Part shown: one piece after another, positions 24,883-31,565 of the stretch
How positions within the stretch are numbered: the first letter of the stretch is position 1
Layout of the letters: each line of letters begins with the position of its first letter
DNA from: Planctomycetota bacterium
GTDB lineage: Bacteria; Planctomycetota; Phycisphaerae; Phycisphaerales; SM1A02
DNA length: 58,930 nucleotides
Assembly (NCBI GenBank): GCA_027618565.1
Contig: JAQCEQ010000015.1
Coordinates: 1-58,930, forward strand
Reading direction: 5' to 3'
Program-made: the position numbers and the translations under genes
The notes under the pieces: model-generated
Seen by the model: the letters and a program-made list of their open reading frames with translations, nothing else
What the model was told of the DNA's origin: nothing
The model's database searches: none

Positions 24883-25860
24883 TCAGCCCGGCAGCGCGTC
24901 TCGAAGCACCCTGAGCCAGTTGTCGCGTTGCACCGCGGCGACCTCCTCCGGTGACCAGCCCGCCGTCGACAGCGCGGCAGCGAGTGCGCCGTACTCCTCG
25001 GGTCCGCGAAGCCCTTCGGGGACATCGCGCGGCAGAAACCCACCATCCAAGTCGCTGCCCAGGGTCACCGCGCCGACGCCAGCGATGGATCGCACGGCAC
25101 CGGCATGGCGCACGACATCGGCAATCGTTGCCTCGGGTGCGGCGGTGAGGAAGCCACGGTAGAGCACCAGTCCCGCCACGCCGCCTCGCGCAGCGATGGA
25201 GAGAAGATGATCGTTTCGCAGATGCCGCTGGTTCGTTGGTGATCCTGACTGGGATCGCAGGTTCATGTGGGTGGCCACGACGGCACGCGGCGTGTGCGCA
25301 AGGAGGTCGTCGAGCGATCGATCGCAGAGGTGGCTGGCATCGTGAAGGATGCCAAAGGCATCGAGCGCATCCACCATGTCGCGACCGACCGGGGTCAGCC
25401 CGCCGTGTCGCGCGTTTCCTCCGGAGTATCGGGAGCCGCGCGCCCAACTCAGCCCGACCACGCGCACACCGCGATCGTGCCACCACGCCACTTCATCGGG
25501 TGTGCGAATGGGGTCCGCGCACTCCATGAGGAGGACAACGCGCGGGAACGCTCCTCGATTCAGGTCTTCTTGACATCGGACGATGGACAGTTCCCCGCGC
25601 TGTTCCATGGACTCGTACCAGGCCAGTTGCCTCAACCCTGCGGCGTGCGCGCTCTCGCGGTCTCCAGCGCTGTACTGCACGGCATCGCCGGGCGCGCCCG
25701 GCACCATTTCCGTGAAGATGGTGCCCAGCACGATGTCCACGCTGCTGCGCCGCAATGCGGGGAGGGAAACGCACCGGCGGACTCCGTCGGCCTCGTTGGC
25801 GGGGTCGTCCCCAAGCACGGCCAGCATCGCCAAATCAAGGTGTCCGTCGATCCAGTCCAT
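24883..25860 (-). CDS. Membrane dipeptidase family M19 (renal dipeptidase type)
   Basis: 325 aa using ATG 25860 (MDWIDGHLDLAML). The HxD zinc ligands are in GHLDLAML, the bridging glutamate in LLMECADPI, and later ligands in LHDASHLCD and ATHMNLRS. Family members hydrolyse L-Xaa-D/L dipeptides. A long in-frame upstream extension overlaps the divergent gene and is rejected. No signal peptide is seen with this start, so it is probably cytoplasmic. It is convergent with the ParA-like gene and divergent from the DUF2752 gene. Confidence 0.85.
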   Translation of the reverse strand: MDWIDGHLDLAMLAVLGDDPANEADGVRRCVSLPALRRSSVDIVLGTIFTEMVPGAPGDAVQYSAGDRESAHAAGLRQLAWYESMEQRGELSIVRCQEDLNRGAFPRVVLLMECADPIRTPDEVAWWHDRGVRVVGLSWARGSRYSGGNARHGGLTPVGRDMVDALDAFGILHDASHLCDRSLDDLLAHTPRAVVATHMNLRSQSGSPTNQRHLRNDHLLSIAARGGVAGLVLYRGFLTAAPEATIADVVRHAGAVRSIAGVGAVTLGSDLDGGFLPRDVPEGLRGPEEYGALAAALSTAGWSPEEVAAVQRDNWLRVLRDALPG

Positions 25861-25879
25861 GGGCGAGGGAGGGTAACCT

Positions 25880-26359
25880 ATGGGGTCCATGTCGCACGCC
25901 AATGCGAGCCAAGCCACCACGGACGAAGTGCCATGCCTTTCGGCCGGTGACCGGGTGGTCGCCTTGGGTGTTGGCGTGTCGCTCTTGGCGCCCTTCGCCG
26001 TCTTGGCGTTCATGACGCCGGCCGAGGCCGGCTTGGGGACGCACACCACGCTGGGCCTCCCGGGCTGCTCGTGGCCGACCGCACTGGGCCTCCCGTGCCC
26101 CAGCTGCGGATACACGACCGCCTTCACGCACGCGGCGCATGGTGACCTGGTGCAGTCCTTCGTGACGCAGCCGGCGGGATTCGCGCTGGCGATGGCCTCG
26201 GTGACCGCAGCCGTCGTCGCACTGGGCTGCGCAGCCTCTGCTCAGCCGTGGCACAGGCTCTTTGCCCCGCTCGCCACCAAGCCGGTGGTCTGGATCGGCG
26301 CCGGGATGTTCGTGGCTGGATGGGGCTACAAGATCGGCTCATTCAAGGGGTGGTGGTGA
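25880..26359 (+). CDS. DUF2752 membrane protein
   Basis: 159 aa. The family motif PGCSWPTALGLPCPSCGYTT is complete, with three to four membrane helices (VVALGVGVSLLAPFAVLAFM, PAGFALAMASVTAAVVALGC, VVWIGAGMFVAGWGY). DUF2752 proteins are small membrane proteins of unknown function whose CPxCGxT motif suggests metal or redox chemistry. The stop shares one base with the following lipoprotein start (TGATG), so the two are translationally coupled. Confidence 0.85.
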   Translation: MGSMSHANASQATTDEVPCLSAGDRVVALGVGVSLLAPFAVLAFMTPAEAGLGTHTTLGLPGCSWPTALGLPCPSCGYTTAFTHAAHGDLVQSFVTQPAGFALAMASVTAAVVALGCAASAQPWHRLFAPLATKPVVWIGAGMFVAGWGYKIGSFKGWW

Positions 26360-27057
26360 TGGGAACGATGGCCGGAGCATGGCAGCGGCGGGGGCGTGCA
26401 TGCGTGGCGCTTTGTGCGGCGGGTGCGGTGGCTGCGGCGCTGGCGGGCTGCTTCATCCCGGGCTTGACTGCGGCTATCGGCGACAACATTGAGCGGAGCA
26501 AGGACATCGAGATCTTGGCCCAGTACCGGGGGCTCGAGAACAAGACCGTCGCGATCCTCTTCCACGCCGACATGGCCGTGCAATACGAGCACCCGACGGC
26601 GGTGGCCAACATGGCGATCAACATGGCCGTGAAGCTGCAGGCACAGGTCTCGGGCATTCGCGTGCTCAACCAGCGCACCGCGCTGCAGTGGATGCACCTC
26701 AATCCGTCATGGCCGATGATGCCCTACTCGGTCATCGCGGAGGAACTGGACGTGGAGAGGATCGTCGTCGTGGACCTGTTCGAGTTCAGGCTGACCCCGC
26801 CGGGAAACCGGTGGATCTGGGATGGAGTGGCGGCGGCCAATGTCGGTGTGGTCGAGTCTGACGGACTGGACTCCGACGCGTTCTCCGACGAATTCATGGT
26901 GAAGGCCGAGTTTCCCACGGTGAAGGGGCTTTCGATCGAGCAGGCGACCCGCCCGAATGTCGAGACCGGATTGCAGAAACTGTTCTTGGACGATGTCGCC
27001 TATCTCTTCTACGACCATGTGGTGCCGAAGTACCCCAAGGATCGATCCACCGGCTAA
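26359..27057 (+). CDS. Lipoprotein of unknown function (first of pair)
   Basis: 232 aa using ATG 26359. A lipoprotein signal ends in the lipobox LAGC (about residues 28-31). The mature part has an alpha/beta pattern (NKTVAILFHADMAVQYEHPT, LDVERIVVVDLFEFRL) similar in layout to the next lipoprotein. The body resembles outer-membrane-associated assembly lipoproteins in which a signal is followed by one compact domain. A longer frame from 26248 is rejected because it runs through the DUF2752 gene. No family is recognised. Confidence 0.7.
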   Translation: MGTMAGAWQRRGRACVALCAAGAVAAALAGCFIPGLTAAIGDNIERSKDIEILAQYRGLENKTVAILFHADMAVQYEHPTAVANMAINMAVKLQAQVSGIRVLNQRTALQWMHLNPSWPMMPYSVIAEELDVERIVVVDLFEFRLTPPGNRWIWDGVAAANVGVVESDGLDSDAFSDEFMVKAEFPTVKGLSIEQATRPNVETGLQKLFLDDVAYLFYDHVVPKYPKDRSTG

Positions 27058-27081
27058 CGGAATCGCACAGGCACCAGCGTT

Positions 27082-27783
27082 ATGCATTCTCCTCAAACCA
27101 CCGCAGCCCGACTGGTCGCCCTCGCTGCCGCCCTCGCTGCCGCCCTCGCGGCCGGGGTGACCGGTGCGTTGCTCACGTCGTGCAACATCCTCGGTCCCGG
27201 CATGTACTTCCTGCAGGGGCCGCCCAAGGCGGACGCCCGGTACGTGATTCCGCCGGGAAAGATCGTGGTTCTGGTCGATGACCAGGACAGCCGGGTCAGC
27301 CGCGTGGCGCTTCGCACGATGATCGGCGATCTCATTGCCGAGACGCTCATCCAGGAGGGTGTCGCCACCGGTGCCATCAGCACCAAGGACGCGGTGGCCT
27401 GGGTCCGGAAGCACGACCTGCCTGGATCGCAGGCCAGCCTGGAAGAGGTGGGCAAGGCGGTGGGCGCCGACATCGTGATCGGGGTGCGGATGCTGGAGTT
27501 CCGCCAGTCGGCGGACGGCGTGCAGCCGAAGCCGCTGGCCATGGCGGAGGTCCGAGGCATCGATGTCCGGACGAAGCAAGTGCTCTTCCCCGTTGGCGCT
27601 GGCTGGGAGCCGGTCGAGACCACCATGAAGGAAGTGCAGCCCGATCTCTACCGGACCAGCATTGGCCGGCGGGAAATCGAGGACTCACTGGCGAAAGCGA
27701 CGGCGCAGAAGATCGCTTGGCTGTTCTATGAGCACGACCTCGTCCCATTGGGCGAGGGCGTTCGGGGCCAGGCGCGCCGATGA
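27082..27783 (+). CDS. Lipoprotein of unknown function (second of pair)
   Basis: 233 aa. A very Ala/Leu-rich signal is followed by the lipobox LTSC near residue 34. The mature domain (KIVVLVDDQDSRVSRVALR, VGADIVIGVRMLEFRQSADG, ending KIAWLFYEHDLVPLGE) parallels the upstream lipoprotein, whose end reads VAYLFYDHVVPKYP. The two probably arose by duplication and share a fold. The stop overlaps the start of the next small gene by 4 bp. Confidence 0.7.
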   Translation: MHSPQTTAARLVALAAALAAALAAGVTGALLTSCNILGPGMYFLQGPPKADARYVIPPGKIVVLVDDQDSRVSRVALRTMIGDLIAETLIQEGVATGAISTKDAVAWVRKHDLPGSQASLEEVGKAVGADIVIGVRMLEFRQSADGVQPKPLAMAEVRGIDVRTKQVLFPVGAGWEPVETTMKEVQPDLYRTSIGRREIEDSLAKATAQKIAWLFYEHDLVPLGEGVRGQARR

Positions 27784-28208
27784 GGATCGGGGTGGTGGCT
27801 CCGTTGTGGGGGATACAGTCCCTGCTTGGCGTGTTCCTCACGCACCGGATGGCGGGCGACGATGTCGTGGTCGTCGTCGAGGATGCGTCCGTGCCGCCGA
27901 TCGTGCGCGAGCAATGGGCCTCGCTCGGGCAAGGCGAGGGACTGGTGCGCGTCACCGAATTCGGGGCTCCCGGCACCGGCAGGCTGCACTCGTTGCTGGT
28001 GCTTCATTCACCCAGGTCTTCCGTTGCCGACTTGGCGCGCCGTGAGCGCGTCCTTGCGTGGGCGCGGGAGCATGCAGCGGAAGTGCTGGAAGGCACACTC
28101 TCGAGCACCGCGTTTGCCCCCGGCTGGGACATGGCCGACCTTCCGTGGCGCAAGACCCTCTTTGGTCAGTCGTCGTTCCAGACGAGCGCCGCAGCAGAGT
28201 CGGCGTAG
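27780..28208 (+). CDS. Hypothetical protein, 142 aa
   Basis: It starts in an ATGA overlap with the lipoprotein gene. The sequence is soluble, with a Rossmann-like opening (MRIGVVAPLWGIQSLLGVFL) and a charged helical C-terminal half (VADLARRERVLAWAREHAAE). Its last 43 bases overlap the 3' end of the convergent amidohydrolase gene, so the C-terminus (FGQSSFQTSAAAESA) may be non-essential. No family is recognised. Coding is supported mainly by operon position and codon use. Confidence 0.6.
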   Translation: MRIGVVAPLWGIQSLLGVFLTHRMAGDDVVVVVEDASVPPIVREQWASLGQGEGLVRVTEFGAPGTGRLHSLLVLHSPRSSVADLARRERVLAWAREHAAEVLEGTLSSTAFAPGWDMADLPWRKTLFGQSSFQTSAAAESA

Positions 28209-29263
28209 AAGCCCTCGAGGATGTCGCACGGGAGGGATCGACCCACGAGCGGGGGAGCGTCGTCGTTGGCGTGCCTGTGGGGATCCACCATAGCGAGGTC
28301 CAGGTCTGCGATGGGGCTCTCACCGGACCAGCTCGATTCCCACATGGTCCGGAGCGTCCAGTACCGGCTCGCATACAGCTCGCGGGCGTCGGCTTCGCTG
28401 GCGGCCTTGATCGCCATCTCGCCCACCTTGTCGCCCGCGTGGAGGTGGTCGTCGGTCGTGACGGTGTCGGAGCCAAAGAACAGGCGGCCCCGCCAGCGGG
28501 CGAAAAACTCGTGGATTCGTGGCGTGGTGTATCGACCCAGCTCGCGGACCATCCACTTGGTGGCGCTCGTGTCCAGGTGCAGGTGGTCGTGGCGCGAGAG
28601 CAGCCCATCGAGCGCCGAGAGGTCCTCGGGCCAGCCGCCCATGTGCGCCACGATCCACGGGACACGGTAGCGATCCAGGGCTCGCTCCAAGGCGTCGTGG
28701 TGCGACTGCTTCGTGCCGTAGCGGGTCGAATCGGCGTACCGAGTGGCGAACCAGGTGTCGGGATCCGCCACATGCGCCATGAAGACCATCCCCAAGGAAG
28801 CGGCTTCATCCATGGCTGGTCGGCGGCTCTCGGCATCCAAGTCGAAGAGCGCTGGATCGCCCAGTTCGGCGCCAAGGTCGCGCGCGCGCGGCGCGCACCA
28901 GAACTTGGCCACGCGAGCCCCGCGCGCGTGGAAGTGCCTCAGTCGCGCCGCGAAACCGTGGCCAAGCCCGTGGAGGACATCGCCGGACCTGTATTCCGCG
29001 GTGGCGATGAGGCGCAGCGAGTCGCCGAACACCGACTGGACGGCATCGATCTCCTCCAGCTTGGTCATGGAGAGGAAGCGCGTGACGCCGAAGGCGTTCG
29101 CGATGTCGCGGAAGATGCGCGAGGCGTTGGCGCCGTTGACATGCAGGTGCGCGTCAAGGATGGGCACAGAAGGGGCACCGAGTGACGCGATTTCCCCGAG
29201 GTAGTCCAGCCCAAGCCTGTTGTGGGGGCCGCGTGGACGCGAGCCGATGGTCGATCCGATCAC
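28166..29263 (-). CDS. Amidohydrolase family 2 (TIM-barrel metal hydrolase)
   Basis: 365 aa with a GTG start at 29263. The HxH pair is in ILDAHLHVNG; later histidines lie in FMAHVADPD and IVAHMGGWPEDL, and the aspartate in LFFGSDTVTTDD. Members hydrolyse or decarboxylate cyclic or aromatic acids. The GTG overlaps the stop of the upstream flavin-reductase gene by 4 bp (GTGA), which fixes the start despite a longer open frame. The pairing suggests a common oxidative or degradative pathway; the substrate is unknown. Confidence 0.8.
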   Translation of the reverse strand: MIGSTIGSRPRGPHNRLGLDYLGEIASLGAPSVPILDAHLHVNGANASRIFRDIANAFGVTRFLSMTKLEEIDAVQSVFGDSLRLIATAEYRSGDVLHGLGHGFAARLRHFHARGARVAKFWCAPRARDLGAELGDPALFDLDAESRRPAMDEAASLGMVFMAHVADPDTWFATRYADSTRYGTKQSHHDALERALDRYRVPWIVAHMGGWPEDLSALDGLLSRHDHLHLDTSATKWMVRELGRYTTPRIHEFFARWRGRLFFGSDTVTTDDHLHAGDKVGEMAIKAASEADARELYASRYWTLRTMWESSWSGESPIADLDLAMVDPHRHANDDAPPLVGRSLPCDILEGFYADSAAALVWNDD

Positions 29264-29826
29264 GCGCGCGATCGTAGGCGCGCGGCCGTGCGGGCCGGCG
29301 CCTGTGCTGTCCGCGCCGCGCTCACCCTCATCGAGTTGGCGCGCAAGGTCGAGATCGGGGCAGGCGATGGCATCGGCGCAATGATCGTCGCCGCGTGCAC
29401 TTGGCCGATGTAGACCTCTCGATCGCCGCCGATGTCCAGGTGGCGGACCATCTCGCAATCGAACCAGCCATGCACGCGCGAGGGCATGAGGAGCCCGCTG
29501 GGGAGCCGGTGCACCGGGAGCCCCAGGAATCGATCCTCATGAAGCGCCGGCGACCGACCGAACAGCCTGGAGAGCGCGCACGGGTGACTGGGCAGCAGGC
29601 CAATGGCGAAACGGCGGGAATCGCGGATCATGGGGCTCAGGGCCAGCCCTTTCTCCATCGCGACGAAGAGGAAGGGGGGAGTGCCGGACACTCGCGTCAC
29701 CGTTTCGATGATCGAGGCTTCGGAGTGTTCCCCCAGCCGCGAGGCCAGCAAAAACCGCCCATTGGGGAGCAGAGCGGCGACGGGGTCCACAATCTCAAGG
29801 GATGCAGGCTGAAAATCGGTAGCCAC
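29260..29826 (-). CDS. Flavin-reductase-like split-barrel protein
   Basis: 188 aa with a GTG start at 29826, chosen because AAAGGAA lies 8 bp upstream. A longer open frame runs back through the mraZ promoter and is rejected. The domain shows the FMN-binding split-barrel pattern (SGTPPFLFVAMEKGLALSPM, then RRFAIGLLPSHPCALSRLFG and HGWFDCEMVRHLDIGGDREV). Relatives reduce flavin or use it for small-molecule redox. It is coupled to the amidohydrolase gene, and its start faces mraZ across about 200 bp. Confidence 0.75.
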   Translation of the reverse strand: MATDFQPASLEIVDPVAALLPNGRFLLASRLGEHSEASIIETVTRVSGTPPFLFVAMEKGLALSPMIRDSRRFAIGLLPSHPCALSRLFGRSPALHEDRFLGLPVHRLPSGLLMPSRVHGWFDCEMVRHLDIGGDREVYIGQVHAATIIAPMPSPAPISTLRANSMRVSAARTAQAPARTAARLRSRA

Positions 29827-29968
29827 GTCAAGTTCCTTTGGTCCGAGAACTGAGGCGGGGAAGTTGTCCACATTGTCGCACAACTCTTTGAAAAAACAAT
29901 GGTTAGGAGCGAATGCCAACGGAATCGTGAGGTTTAGATCCAGAATCAGACCGGAAATTGTTGAGTTG

Positions 29969-30008
29969 TGTTGCATTGTGGGGCATTGTGGGGTACTGTG
30001 TTGTTGTG
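29969..30008 (+). promoter_or_regulatory. MraZ-type operator: four 10-bp direct repeats
   Basis: Units of exactly 10 bp begin at 29969, 29979, 29989 and 29999. The two central units start TGGGG, and the outer two start TGTTG. The second halves are CATTG, CATTG, TACTG and TTGTG. In E. coli MraZ binds TGGGN direct repeats separated by 5 nt, which is the same 10-bp spacing. The array ends 16 bp before the mraZ start and overlaps the promoter at 29971-29999, so autorepression is expected. Confidence 0.75.
29971..29999 (+). promoter_or_regulatory. Probable mraZ promoter embedded in the operator
   Basis: TTGCAT (29971-29976) and TACTGT (29994-29999) are separated by 17 bp. Transcription would start near 30006, giving a leader of less than 20 nt and no clear Shine-Dalgarno sequence, so mraZ may be translated from a near-leaderless RNA. 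The hexamers coincide with the direct repeats. Confidence 0.5.
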
Positions 30009-30024
30009 CCGCTCGGCCACACCC

Positions 30025-30432
30025 ATGTTTCTCGGCGAATTCCAACACACCTTGGACGCGAAGCAGCGTCTCGCCATTCCGAACGAGCTTCGGAAGTGTT
30101 GGCGAGAAGCAGAGCACGGCGAATCGATGGTCGCGGCGCCTGGGCAGAACGGTGCGCTCTGGCTGTGGCCGGAGAAGACCTTCGACAAGCTGGCGGGCGA
30201 CTTGGGTACCTCACTTCGAGAAGAGGCGCCGATGGCGGATTTTCAGCGTCGACTCTTCAGCCAATCTGCGGTGCTCACGATCGACGGCTCGGGACGAATC
30301 AGGATCCCCGAGCGGATGCTGGCCAAGTACGGCCTCTCCGGCGAGATCGTCGTGATCGGGGCCGGCCAGCACATGGAACTCTTCAGCACCCATGGATGGG
30401 CGCTGGAACTGGAGAGGATCTCGCAGGCGTGA
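30025..30432 (+). CDS. mraZ: Transcriptional regulator MraZ
   Basis: 135 aa with ATG 30025 (MFLGEFQHTLDAKQRLAIP). It carries two SpoVT/AbrB-type half-domains with the DxxxR motifs, TLDAKQRLAIP and TIDGSGRIRIP. MraZ is a ring-forming DNA-binding protein that usually leads the dcw division and cell-wall cluster and represses it. Here no rsmH, ftsL, ftsI or mur gene follows. Instead comes a structured RNA region and csrA. It is therefore an orphan mraZ, as expected in planctomycetes that lost FtsZ-based division. Confidence 0.93.
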   Translation: MFLGEFQHTLDAKQRLAIPNELRKCWREAEHGESMVAAPGQNGALWLWPEKTFDKLAGDLGTSLREEAPMADFQRRLFSQSAVLTIDGSGRIRIPERMLAKYGLSGEIVVIGAGQHMELFSTHGWALELERISQA

Positions 30433-30475
30433 ATGGACTCGCGCCCACGGGCCTCTCCCGATTGAATCAGTCGGC

Positions 30476-30761
30476 ATCGAGCGCAGGGAGTGCGCGCGGT
30501 GGCCGAGAGGCGGCAGGAGGCCGCTTCCAGGACTTCGCCCCGTGCCGCAGGAAGCGGCTGGCGCGGATGTTGGTAGGGGCACCACTCGTCGGCAGGCTTT
30601 TGTCCACGGGTTGAGCCCTCGTTCGTGAGTGCTGGGTCAGGGACGACCCGCAAGAGGTGTCGTGCCAGGATGGCGCGACACCGAGTATGTGAGGATCGAA
30701 GGGACTCGATCCGACCCCGTCGTAGCCTCCGCATCACCTCGTGTGGTGCGGAGGCTTTTTT
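30476..30761 (+). ncRNA. Putative CsrB/RsmZ-like CsrA-sequestering RNA
   Basis: Six hairpins present GGA in their loops: GGGAG at 30486-30490 (5-bp stem 30481-30495), AGGAG at 30515-30519 (stem 30510-30524), AGGAA at 30549-30553 (stem 30544-30558), AGGGAC at 30639-30644 (stem 30634-30649), AGGAT at 30667-30671 (11-bp stem 30656-30682) and AGGGAC at 30700-30705 (7-bp stem 30693-30712). A terminator ends the region at 30761. This is the layout of CsrB, RsmY and RsmZ RNAs, which titrate CsrA. csrA lies 218 bp downstream. The 5' end is not defined. No strong own promoter is visible, so the RNA may be cut from the mraZ 3' UTR. RNase P RNA, tmRNA and SRP RNA signatures are absent. Confidence 0.7.
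30725..30761 (+). terminator. Intrinsic terminator after the mraZ/sRNA unit
   Basis: A 13-bp stem (30725-30737 with 30743-30755, one G-U pair, core GCCTCCGCA/TGCGGAGGC) with a 5-nt loop is followed at once by six T residues (30756-30761). It is the clearest intrinsic terminator in the window and separates the mraZ/sRNA unit from csrA. Confidence 0.92.
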
Positions 30762-30872
30762 CAACCGATTCCCGGCTGTTCCGGTTCGGATGATGTTGAG
30801 ATGCGGTGCAGAACCCGGTGCGGTGTGGGCCATAACCACGGATCCTGGCGGCTTTTGTCGAGGACCTGAGGG

Positions 30873-30979
30873 CCTGCTTCCGAAAGAGGACTACGCTTCA
30901 GGAAGCAGGCGGATCGACACGCCTCGAAGCTCACGATGGAGCGGCACTCCGCCGGCTCCATGGACAGGAGGTCCCCAGA
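30873..30979 (+). promoter_or_regulatory. csrA leader with SD-occluding CsrA-type hairpin
   Basis: A 9-bp stem CCTGCTTCC (30873-30881) with GGAAGCAGG (30901-30909) carries GAGGA in its 19-nt loop. Just before the start, GGAC (30962-30965) pairs with GTCC (30971-30974) around the loop AGGAG, which is also the Shine-Dalgarno sequence, 9 bp from ATG 30980. The leader holds eight GGA triplets from 30840 on. CsrA-bound mRNAs show this geometry, so autorepression of csrA is inferred. Confidence 0.6.
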
Positions 30980-31216
30980 ATGCTGGTCATCACACGAACA
31001 GAAGGCGAAGAGGTTGTGATTGGCAACCCCAAAGCGCCGTTGGGAATCATCCGGGTGTCGGCCGTGAAGGGCGATCGGGTGCGCCTCGCGTTTGATTTCC
31101 CGAAGGAGATCGAGGTGAATCGGAAGGAAGTCGCTGAGCAGAAGGCCAAGCATGGAGTCGGCGACCCAGCTCAGGATGTCCTTCGAAAGATCGGCCCGGG
31201 TCCGGGAGGAGACTGA
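30980..31216 (+). CDS. csrA: Translational regulator CsrA/RsmA
   Basis: 78 aa. The sequence MLVITRTEGEEVVIG, then IRVSAVKGDRVRLAFDFPKEIEVNRKEV, is the complete CsrA fold, including the arginine of VNRKEV that contacts GGA RNA (Arg44 in E. coli). The last 20 residues are a flexible tail. CsrA binds GGA in hairpin loops and blocks ribosomes or changes mRNA stability. fliW, the protein antagonist found in many flagellated bacteria, is not in the window. A candidate antagonist RNA lies directly upstream. The Shine-Dalgarno AGGAGG is strong. Confidence 0.95.
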   Translation: MLVITRTEGEEVVIGNPKAPLGIIRVSAVKGDRVRLAFDFPKEIEVNRKEVAEQKAKHGVGDPAQDVLRKIGPGPGGD

Positions 31217-31264
31217 AGCCCTCACCCTGCCGGGTGCCCCTGGAGCCCTCACGACCCTTGAGCG

Positions 31265-31519
31265 CTACGCCGCTTCAAGTACATCAACGATGCCCGGGAC
31301 GCGCTCTTGGATCGCCTTGAGGAGCCCGTGGCGCATCGTGTTTCCCTTGCTGGGGCACGCGATGCACGCGCCGCTGAACCGGACGCGGACGATGCCGTCC
31401 TCGACGGAGACCACCTCCACATCGCCACCATCGGCCTGAATGCTTGGACGAAGGAGCGTCATAACGGCCTCCACCTTGTGCTTGGCGTCATCCGGCGAAA
31501 CATCCGTGCGGGAGGGCAT
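31265..31519 (-). CDS. NifU C-terminal-domain iron-sulfur scaffold protein
   Basis: 84 aa with ATG 31519. The NFU domain is complete: VMTLLRPSIQADGGDVEVVSVEDG followed by SGACIACPSKGNTMRHGL, with the CxxC cluster ligands in CIAC. Such proteins carry and deliver Fe-S clusters. A longer open frame upstream is low-complexity and is rejected. It is convergent with csrA and divergent from the lipoprotein gene at 31566. Confidence 0.9.
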   Translation of the reverse strand: MPSRTDVSPDDAKHKVEAVMTLLRPSIQADGGDVEVVSVEDGIVRVRFSGACIACPSKGNTMRHGLLKAIQERVPGIVDVLEAA

Positions 31520-31565
31520 GCGGCCACTATATCCCGGGAGGGGATGGAGCCGTAGACTCGATCCG

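Noticed and set aside
24883-26127. Longer start of the M19 dipeptidase
   Set aside because: It would overlap the divergent DUF2752 gene, and its extra residues lack family resemblance.
29827-30117. Longer flavin-reductase start running back across the mraZ promoter
   Set aside because: The GTG at 29826 has a strong ribosome site; the longer frame includes the operator and early mraZ codons.
30433-30761. RNase P RNA, tmRNA or SRP RNA in the mraZ-csrA gap
   Set aside because: The conserved RNase P core (GAGGAAAGTCC type), tmRNA tRNA-like ends and the SRP GGAA/GCAGC signature were not found.
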